Shown here piece by piece: positions 57,885 through 63,860 of a DNA stretch of 63,860 bases. Location: positions 1 through 63,860 of the forward strand of contig NZ_BOPG01000107.1 of the NCBI RefSeq assembly GCF_016863635.1, given 5' to 3'. The stretch is from Virgisporangium aurantiacum. GTDB taxonomy: Bacteria; Actinomycetota; Actinomycetes; Mycobacteriales; Micromonosporaceae. The stretch's first letter is position 1, and each line of letters opens with the position of its first letter. Made by a program: the position numbers and the translations under genes. The notes under the pieces are model-generated. The model was not told the DNA's origin, searched no databases, and saw only the letters and a program-made list of their open reading frames with translations.

Positions 57885-59537
57885 ATGGAGCGAATACTCA
57901 GACGACCTCTGGCGATGCTGGCGGTCCTTGCCGGCGTCGTCGGCGCCACGCTCGGTGTGGCCCGGCCGGCACACGCCGACGACACCTTCGTCTACGTCGA
58001 GGCGAACTTCGACATCGCCGTTTCGTTCGGTGGCAACGACACGGCCGAGATCAAGCGGGCGATCGAGGCCGCCAAGCGGGAGATCCTGGCCGAGATCGCG
58101 GCCAGCGAGAAGCGGATTCTCGACTACATCGACCAGAATCTCGAAGCCGACATCACTACCTGTGTCCGGACCAGCAGCGGCGATCTGGTCGACGTCGACA
58201 CGATGGACCCGGTGTCGCGTCGCCTCATCACGCGGGCCATCGACGAATGCGCCAACCGGGCCGGCATTCTGGCCGGGCAGGTCCAGAACCTCGGCGTCGC
58301 CGATCGCCTCGCCGTGGCGATGGCCGAGGTGCAGGCGATCTCCGCGGTGTTCCACGCCAAGGCCGGCGTGGAGATGCAGGGACAGCTCGCGAACTTCATC
58401 TCGGACTTCGAGGTTCTCTTCTCGCGGCTCACCCCCGCCTGCACGTACCGCGACCTCCAGTACGGGGGCTTCCGGACCCGCGAGCACACCTGCACGGCGT
58501 ACAACGGTGAGTTCGCCCGGGGTTCCGAACACTGGCGGGGCAACGGGCAGGGCGGCTGGGACCCGTGGATCCCGCCCGGTGGCACCCCGTTCAACCTGGA
58601 GGCGGTGAAGGAACAGGCGGCCGCCAACACCAACTGGCGCCTGGTCAAGCAGTCGCTTCCCCTGCTGCGCACCGCGCTGGACAAGCTGCGACGAGACCTC
58701 GTCGTGTGCGGCGTCCAGTTCGGCCAGGTCACGTTCTGGGAAGACGACGGACCGCTGATCTGGGACATTCTGGATCACCCGCTACGTGCCAACGGGGCGG
58801 CGAAGGAAGCCACAGCGGTGGCCACCGCCCTGGACACGCACCCGGAGTCGAAGAACCGTCGACACCTGCTCGCCGTGTTCGACGGCGGGGTTCACCACCG
58901 GATCCGGAACCAGAACGGCAGTTGGTCGCCATGGGTGTCCATCGGCAACCATCCCGGCACCGCCTCCGCGGTCGCCGCCGCCGACGCGGCCGGACAGCTC
59001 CACGTCCTGGCCGTGGTCGACGGCCAGATACACCACCGGATGCGGGGCGTCGACGGTAGTTGGACGCCGTGGACGAAACCCGGAGACACCCCCGGAACGG
59101 CCACGGCGGTGGCGGCCGCCGTCGACGGCGCATCCCGTCTCCACGTCCTCGCGGTCGTCGACGGCAAGGTCCGTCATCGGATCCGGCACGGCAACGGCGC
59201 CTGGACGGAGTTCACACCGGCCGGACACGGCGGAACCGCTACCGGGGTGACGGCCCTGTTCGACGGCACCAACGTCCAGGTGGCGGCCGTCATCGACGGC
59301 CAGTTGCACCACAAGTTCCAGGTCGACGACAACTGGACGCTGCCGTGGAACTACCTCGGCAACCCGGGGACGGCTACCGCTGTGGCGGGCGCGGTCGACC
59401 CCAACGGCGATGCACAGTTCACGCTGATCATCGACGACGAGGCATACCAGCGGACGAGGTTCGCCGCGGCGTACTGGACCGAACGGTGGGTCAAGCACGT
59501 CGAGACGATCGGCACCAGCGCGGTCTCGGCGAGCTGA
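57885..59537 (+). CDS. Secreted coiled-coil protein with C-terminal PLL-like beta-propeller
   Basis: This is a 550-residue protein. A signal peptide (LAMLAVLAGVVGATLGVARP) ends at AHA. A coiled coil follows (TAEIKRAIEAAKREILAEIA), then a helical Cys-containing region to about residue 290. Residues 300-540 hold four or five repeats of about 45 residues with the pattern GxxHHRIRxxxGSWSPW...PGTASAVAAA (for example VHHRIRNQNGSWSPWVSIG, IHHRMRGVDGSWTPWTKPG, VRHRIRHGNGAWTEFTPAG), typical of PLL/fucose-lectin-like propellers. I prefer the ATG at 57885, nine bases after AAGGA. It is probably an adhesin or toxin-like lectin. Confidence 0.78.
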   Translation: MERILRRPLAMLAVLAGVVGATLGVARPAHADDTFVYVEANFDIAVSFGGNDTAEIKRAIEAAKREILAEIAASEKRILDYIDQNLEADITTCVRTSSGDLVDVDTMDPVSRRLITRAIDECANRAGILAGQVQNLGVADRLAVAMAEVQAISAVFHAKAGVEMQGQLANFISDFEVLFSRLTPACTYRDLQYGGFRTREHTCTAYNGEFARGSEHWRGNGQGGWDPWIPPGGTPFNLEAVKEQAAANTNWRLVKQSLPLLRTALDKLRRDLVVCGVQFGQVTFWEDDGPLIWDILDHPLRANGAAKEATAVATALDTHPESKNRRHLLAVFDGGVHHRIRNQNGSWSPWVSIGNHPGTASAVAAADAAGQLHVLAVVDGQIHHRMRGVDGSWTPWTKPGDTPGTATAVAAAVDGASRLHVLAVVDGKVRHRIRHGNGAWTEFTPAGHGGTATGVTALFDGTNVQVAAVIDGQLHHKFQVDDNWTLPWNYLGNPGTATAVAGAVDPNGDAQFTLIIDDEAYQRTRFAAAYWTERWVKHVETIGTSAVSAS

Positions 59538-59542
59538 GACAC

Positions 59543-59574
59543 CGGCCCGGCCCACCTTGGCGTGGGCCGGGCCG
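59543..59574. terminator. Strong bidirectional hairpin terminator
   Basis: CGGCCCGGCCCAC-CTTGGC-GTGGGCCGGGCCG is a perfect 13-bp stem with a six-base loop. It lies exactly between the convergent stops at 59537 (plus) and 59577 (minus), so it should end transcripts from both sides. Confidence 0.85.
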
Positions 59575-59576
59575 CA

Positions 59577-62570
59577 TCAGGCGTCGAGACCGGTCAGGCC
59601 GGCGCGTTCCCCGACAGCCGCGGCTGCGGCCCGGTTCGCCACCCCGAGCTTGCGCAGAATATTGCTGACGTGCACGCTCGCGGTCTTGGGGCTCATGAAC
59701 AGCTCGGTGCCGATCTGGGCGTTCGTGCGACCCTGGGCCAGCAGTCCAAGCACGAGCCGCTCCCGGTTGGTCAGGCCGTACGGGTCCTCCGGTTCCGGTG
59801 CCGCCGGCGCGAGCGTGCGCGTCGGCGCGAGGGAGATCCGGGACCGCTGCGCCAGCCGACGGATCGCCGCGGTCAGCGGCACCATGTCGGCCGCCGCCTC
59901 GGCCGCCGCGCGCAACACGTCGGCCGCCGCCGTCGGGTTCCGGGCCGTGGCGACAATGACCTGCGCCTGACGCAACAACGCGTACGCCCTGCGGTGCGGG
60001 CGGCCGAGCCGCTGCCAGACTCCGGCCGCCTGCGCCCAGGCGTCCGGGTCACGCACGCCGCGGACACGGCACAGCTCGGCCTGCCAGTCGGCCCGATCGC
60101 CCGCAATGGTCGCCAGGAACGGATGGTCGACGAACGGCCGGCCGCGCATCCGGTGGAGAACGTCGCCGAGCCTATCGGCGTCGGCGTGGGCGGCACGCTC
60201 GGCATCGCGGTCGCGGCGCGCCCGCGCGGTCTCGGCGAGGTCGGCCACGGCCCGGGCACCGAGCGCCAACAGCTCACCGCAGAACTGCTCCACGTCGCAT
60301 CCGCTCAACAGCGCAAGGGCCGGCTCGACCTGACCGAGTGCCGCGGCGGGATCGCGGGCCCACAGCGCGGCCCGCGGCAGAAGGCGGATCCGTTCGTACA
60401 TCCACATGCGCGGACCGGCCAGGCCGAGCCGGTCGACGGAACGCGTGCGGGCGACGGCGGCGTCGAGCTCGCCGCGGCAGATCTCGACCTGGGCCTGATA
60501 CAGGTGCAGGTTCCAGTCGTCGAGTCCCGGTTGGCGGTCACGCACGTCGGCGACGAGTTCCGCCACGGCGTCGACGAAGCCGCGTTCCAGCAGAGCCTCC
60601 ACCGCGTTGTGATGCAGAACCGCAGCCGAGTAGCCCGACGTCGCACCCATCCGGCGGGCGCGTTCGAGGCCCTCCCGCGCAACCCGTTCGGCCGCCGCCA
60701 GTTGCCCCGTCTTGAGCAGCGCGTTGCTGTGGTACTCGGCGATGAAGTAGTCGATCCGAGGGGTGAGTTCGGTGTCGGACGGATGTCGGACGGCTTCGCG
60801 GGCGCGGTCCAACAGGGCGAAGCCCTCCGCCGGGTCACCATGCAGGAACGCGACCTCGGCCAGACCGCTCAGCGCGTCGGCGATCTCATGAACGGCTCCG
60901 CACCGTTCGGCGACCGCGAGCGCGGTTCGGTAGACCGACCCGCTGGCGCTGTCGCAGCTGTCCATCCACATGAAACGCGCATGGTCGGCGAGCAGCCGCG
61001 CGTACTCGGCCGACTCCGGCAGCGCCCGGTAGATGCGCGACGCCTCGTCGAAAAGCCCGTACGCCGTACTCGGCGGCGCCTCCCGCTGCGCGATGACGCC
61101 ACGATGCCAGGCGGTGCGGTGCAGCACCGCGGCCAGCAGCGCACCGCCGGCCGAGTCGTGATGCCTCGCATGGGTCTCCTCGGTGAGGTGGGCAGCGTCG
61201 AGGTCCCGGCCGCACGCCTGCAACGCGTCGATGGTTCTGACCCGCAGCCAGCCCGGTTCCACGCCCAGCTTCTCGGCCGCGTCGGGCAGCTTCTCGGCGA
61301 TGGTCGTCGCTCGCTGCCAGAGGTCCGCCGCCGGCGAGTACGCGCGCATCCGGTGGCTGTGGTCGGCAGCGTCGAGAAGCAACCGGAGTTCGTCGGCGGG
61401 ACGGCCGGCGGCCGACCAGTGACCGGCGATCTCCGCAGACAGGGCCGGATCCTCCACCGACTCCAGGGCGGCGGCCATTCCGGCGTACACGTCGCGGCGC
61501 TCGTCGGCCAGCAGGTCGCCGACCACCGCTTCAGCCAGCAGGGCGTGCTGTGTCCGGCAGCCGAGTTCCGGCCGGACGCTGTCGGGCACTGCGAGCCGGG
61601 CGTCGATGAGCTCGTGCAGGGCCGAGGCAACCTCATCGGCCGTCATCCCGGTGGCCCGGGCGACCACCGTCTCCGGGACGGGCCGGCCGGCCACGGCCAG
61701 CGCCGAGAGCACACCGCGGGCCGGCACGCTGACCCGACGCGCACGGGCCACGAGCAGGTCGGCAAGGGCCCGGGGCGGCTGGCGGGTCAGCTGGCCACCG
61801 GCGGCGGCCGCGATCAGTTCCTCCGCGAAGTACGGGTTCCCCTCCGTGCGCCGATGCAGTTCCTCGACGAGGCCGTCATCGGGAGTGCCGCCGAGCGCCT
61901 GTTCGGCAAGTTCGGCCATCGCCGGCCGGGACAGGCCCGCCAGATCCAGCCGTTCCGTCTCGGGCCGGCGTGCCTGTTCGATCCATCGCGCCACCAACGG
62001 ATCGAGCGGCGCTTCGTCGCTGCGACAGGTGACGACCATGGTGATCGATCCGCGGGACGAGGCGCGCAGGTAGGTCAGCAGATCCAGGGTCGCCATGTCG
62101 ATCCAGTGAAGATCCTCGACCACCACCAGCACGGGACGGTGGCGGGCGACGCGGGTCAGCACGAGATCGACGGCGGCGAACATCCGCTGCCGCTTCCACT
62201 CGGCGGCCGGCAGCACATCCGGGCCGACCTGATGGCCGATCAGCTCGGGCACGAGTCGAGCCAACTCGTCCGAGGCGTCCGGCGGGAGCCCGGCGACGAT
62301 CTCCTCGACTGCCGGCCGGCCGACAGCACGGTCGAGGCTGCGAAGCATGTCGATGACCGGAAGCAGCGGCAACCGCACGTCCAGCGGCAGGCACGACGCC
62401 TCCACCACGACCGTGCCGTTGTCCCGGGCCTCCTGCGCCGCCTGCGCGACGAGGCGCGTCTTGCCGATGCCCACGCCGCCCATCACGAGGACGAGTCGAC
62501 GCCCCTCGCGGATGGCGCGCGCGAGTTGCTCGAGTTCGTCCGTCCGTCCGATGATGCGTTTCCCCCGCAC
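59577..62570 (-). CDS. LuxR family regulator with AAA ATPase domain (LAL type)
   Basis: This 997-residue protein has an ATPase domain at the N-terminus (RGKRIIGRTDELEQLARAIR) with Walker A MGGVGIGKTRL and Walker B VLVVVEDLHWID, then a long TPR-like middle. The C-terminal LuxR HTH reads LTNRERLVLGLLAQGRTNAQ followed by IGTELFMSPKTASVHVSNIL. The GTG at 62570 is chosen because sequence upstream has no coding character, but no ribosome-binding site is seen. It is the third LAL protein in 64 kb. No obvious target adjoins it except the small secreted-protein gene upstream on the same strand. Confidence 0.9.
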   Translation of the reverse strand: MRGKRIIGRTDELEQLARAIREGRRLVLVMGGVGIGKTRLVAQAAQEARDNGTVVVEASCLPLDVRLPLLPVIDMLRSLDRAVGRPAVEEIVAGLPPDASDELARLVPELIGHQVGPDVLPAAEWKRQRMFAAVDLVLTRVARHRPVLVVVEDLHWIDMATLDLLTYLRASSRGSITMVVTCRSDEAPLDPLVARWIEQARRPETERLDLAGLSRPAMAELAEQALGGTPDDGLVEELHRRTEGNPYFAEELIAAAAGGQLTRQPPRALADLLVARARRVSVPARGVLSALAVAGRPVPETVVARATGMTADEVASALHELIDARLAVPDSVRPELGCRTQHALLAEAVVGDLLADERRDVYAGMAAALESVEDPALSAEIAGHWSAAGRPADELRLLLDAADHSHRMRAYSPAADLWQRATTIAEKLPDAAEKLGVEPGWLRVRTIDALQACGRDLDAAHLTEETHARHHDSAGGALLAAVLHRTAWHRGVIAQREAPPSTAYGLFDEASRIYRALPESAEYARLLADHARFMWMDSCDSASGSVYRTALAVAERCGAVHEIADALSGLAEVAFLHGDPAEGFALLDRAREAVRHPSDTELTPRIDYFIAEYHSNALLKTGQLAAAERVAREGLERARRMGATSGYSAAVLHHNAVEALLERGFVDAVAELVADVRDRQPGLDDWNLHLYQAQVEICRGELDAAVARTRSVDRLGLAGPRMWMYERIRLLPRAALWARDPAAALGQVEPALALLSGCDVEQFCGELLALGARAVADLAETARARRDRDAERAAHADADRLGDVLHRMRGRPFVDHPFLATIAGDRADWQAELCRVRGVRDPDAWAQAAGVWQRLGRPHRRAYALLRQAQVIVATARNPTAAADVLRAAAEAAADMVPLTAAIRRLAQRSRISLAPTRTLAPAAPEPEDPYGLTNRERLVLGLLAQGRTNAQIGTELFMSPKTASVHVSNILRKLGVANRAAAAAVGERAGLTGLDA

Positions 62571-62702
62571 GGCGACAGGAGATCGTCCGCCCGCCGGGCC
62601 GGTCAAGCGCGAAGTAAGGTGACCGACACACCTCGTGCCCGCCCGGACCGTTCGCCGCAAAGCGCGTCGGCCGGCGCCCGTTCGCGCCGGCCGACGACGC
62701 CG

Positions 62703-63230
62703 CTACGGGACCGGGGTGATCGTGATGGTGGTCGAACCGGGGACCCGCTCCGCCTTCACCCGGTACTTCGACGTGCCACCCGCGTTGTCCTTGACCTCGA
62801 CATCAACCTCGACCGTTGCCTTGCCATTCGCATCGAGCGGCGCCGTGATCCCACCGATGACCTTCGGAATGACCGCCAGCTTCGCCGGAGGAACCGCGGT
62901 CGACACCGCATTGTCCGTCGCATTGACCGCCCAGCAGTTCACCCACAAGCCGTCGTTGCTGACCTCGGCCGTCACCTTGACCCCCCGCGCGCCGGCCAAC
63001 TGACAGGTGGTCTTGTCCGCGGCGAGCACGACACCGTCGGCCCGGACCTGGCCATCGGCATGCCGGGTCAGCTCGGGCGTCTTGACCGGCATCAGGCACA
63101 TCGCCACACGTTCCAGACGAGGCGAGGCCGCCGCAGCGGGAACCGCGGCGAAGCCGAGAGTGAACAACGCGCCCAACAGCAGAAGGGCCATCCGGGACAT
63201 TGTCGTGGGGAATCGAGCGTCGGGTCGCAT
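62703..63230 (-). CDS. Secreted protein with beta-rich mature domain
   Basis: This 175-residue protein has a signal peptide (SRMALLLLGALFTLGFAAVP, cleaved near AAA). The mature domain has three Cys (VAMCLMP, TTCQLAG, VNCWAVN) and beta strands (GVKVTAEVSNDGLWVNCWAV, ATVEVDVEVKDNAGGTSKYR, STTITITPVP). No family is recognised. An AGGAGG ribosome-binding site precedes the ATG at 63230. It lies 132 bp upstream of the LAL regulator on the same strand. Confidence 0.75.
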   Translation of the reverse strand: MRPDARFPTTMSRMALLLLGALFTLGFAAVPAAAASPRLERVAMCLMPVKTPELTRHADGQVRADGVVLAADKTTCQLAGARGVKVTAEVSNDGLWVNCWAVNATDNAVSTAVPPAKLAVIPKVIGGITAPLDANGKATVEVDVEVKDNAGGTSKYRVKAERVPGSTTITITPVP

Positions 63231-63860
63231 CGTGCCTCCTGCGTCTGAGGTGCCGGTTGCACAGTCCTTCGCGCCGCGACCACCAGCGGACGGCGATCGA
63301 CTCGGTGACCGCGCCACGGGATCCCGGCGACGAAGGGTTGGTGAAAACGGGTCCTTCGAGACCTCGTTCCTACTCGAGCCGACCGACTTCATCGGGCAAT
63401 TCGTCGAGTCCGCTATCGGGCCGCTGCCTGCAGGTCTTGTGCTTGCATGGCCGCCCGTCGGAGAACACCTTGAGTACCGCGGCAGTACGGGCGTTACCAC
63501 TCCTGCGTCGTCCGCGCGTTGGCATGTCCGAGCCGCTCGCTGCATCGCATGCTGCGACACCCCCGTGGTCAGACCCACCGTCGCGGACGAATGCCGGCTG
63601 CCTCTGCGGGACGATCACCCACCTGTCGACGAGCCAGCCACCGCGGCGGCCGTGCCTGGGGTGGCCGACCGGGCAGTGGGTCGGCTCATCGCCGACCGTC
63701 ACGTGGACCGGCTCGTATGGGAACGCAACCACGCTGGCGTCTTCGCGGGCGGCTTCGACGAACCGGCGCAGTTCGGCGGGCGTGATCGCTCTGAACTGGC
63801 AGGTCGTTGACCGCCACGGTGAGTCCTCGACGCACGCTCAGCGGACGGTCATGACCCATT
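63231..63860. other. Right-edge interval with decayed genes
   Basis: About 630 bp without an intact gene. On the minus strand, coding-like stretches such as ITPAELRRFVEAAREDASVV (about 63750-63812) and LVDRWVIVPQRQPAFVRDGG appear but change frame. The best recognisable piece is an integrase-like tail, listed separately. The promoter of the 62703-63230 gene must lie at the left end. Confidence 0.4.
63494..63560 (-). pseudogene. Tyrosine recombinase C-terminal remnant
   Basis: The minus strand encodes RCSERLGHANARTTQEW followed by a stop. It matches the conserved box of tyrosine recombinases just before the catalytic Tyr (pattern ERLGHAxxxTTxxxY). The neighbouring frame just upstream gives TTGVSQHAM, the usual preceding GVSxxAV segment, so a frameshift separates the two. 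No Tyr follows. This is a short dead fragment, supported by one strong motif only. Confidence 0.45.

Noticed and set aside
59562..63248. Long plus-strand frame antisense to the LAL regulator
   Set aside because: The minus strand holds clear Walker and LuxR motifs, and the plus-strand product is low-complexity and Arg/Gly/Gln-rich.
1..63860. CRISPR array or large tandem repeat
   Set aside because: I saw no regularly spaced repeats. The only repeats found are IS ends, short tandem units and protein-domain repeats.

Overview
The window is high-GC DNA with strong G/C preference at third codon positions, many GTG starts and few AT-rich intergenic spaces. It carries families typical of filamentous actinomycetes: large LuxR-type ATPase regulators, an SARP/AfsR-like regulator, a DUF397/DUF5753 pair, PhoD and secreted xylan-active enzymes. 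I infer an actinomycete, most likely of the Micromonosporaceae type, in an accessory and mobile part of the chromosome. No rRNA, complete tRNA, CRISPR array or essential housekeeping block is visible.

Left part (1-14.6 kb): a membrane protein; a MerR/short-chain dehydrogenase pair with a 19-bp-spacer promoter; an HxlR/quinone-oxidoreductase divergent pair around a clear inverted repeat; a scar with a gene fragment and a frameshifted small membrane gene; a DUF3592 protein; a LuxR-type ATPase regulator divergent from an epoxide hydrolase; a decayed tyrosine recombinase; and a phosphate-release operon (PhoD phosphatase plus a secreted discoidin-domain protein) preceded by an arabinose-isomerase-like fragment. 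It ends in a graveyard of FAD-oxidoreductase and DUF5753 fragments beside an intact DUF397 gene.

Middle part (14.6-35.6 kb): a cluster of modular membrane proteins. Two share the same N-terminal CX2C-X10-CX2C zinc ribbon and one transmembrane helix but have different outer domains. Between and beside them lie a multi-pass membrane protein with a small partner, a helical-repeat protein and an HTH-TM-SH3-like protein. An IS5-type element with a frameshifted transposase truncates a secreted-protein gene. A DedA protein with a degenerate PAP2-like half follows. Then comes a 6.8-kb SpvB/FG-GAP/RHS polymorphic toxin gene ending in an AHH nuclease domain, its overlapping DUF1629-type immunity gene, an alpha/beta hydrolase, a SUKH-like gene, and a MerR-GyrI/VOC pair with a textbook MerR promoter.

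Right part (34.4-63.9 kb): a beta-lactamase-fold hydrolase divergent from a second LuxR-type ATPase regulator with an altered Walker A lysine; a molybdopterin oxidoreductase; an SDR; an SARP-NB-ARC-TPR regulator; a sugar-isomerase/YitT-like operon; a secreted xylan-degrading pair (CBM2-GH30 and SGNH esterase-CBM13) behind a LacI-like operator; a WXG-like protein; a seven-CX4C lipoprotein; a LacI regulator whose divergent partner is a secreted lectin-like protein with a possible pore-forming hairpin and a perfect 16-bp palindrome; a SIRT5-like sirtuin with a changed zinc ligand; a two-gene secreted coiled-coil/beta-propeller operon; a third LuxR-type ATPase regulator; a small secreted protein; and a second decayed recombinase tail at the right edge. 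The content favours sensing, secretion and conflict. No biosynthetic core genes accompany the four large regulators.
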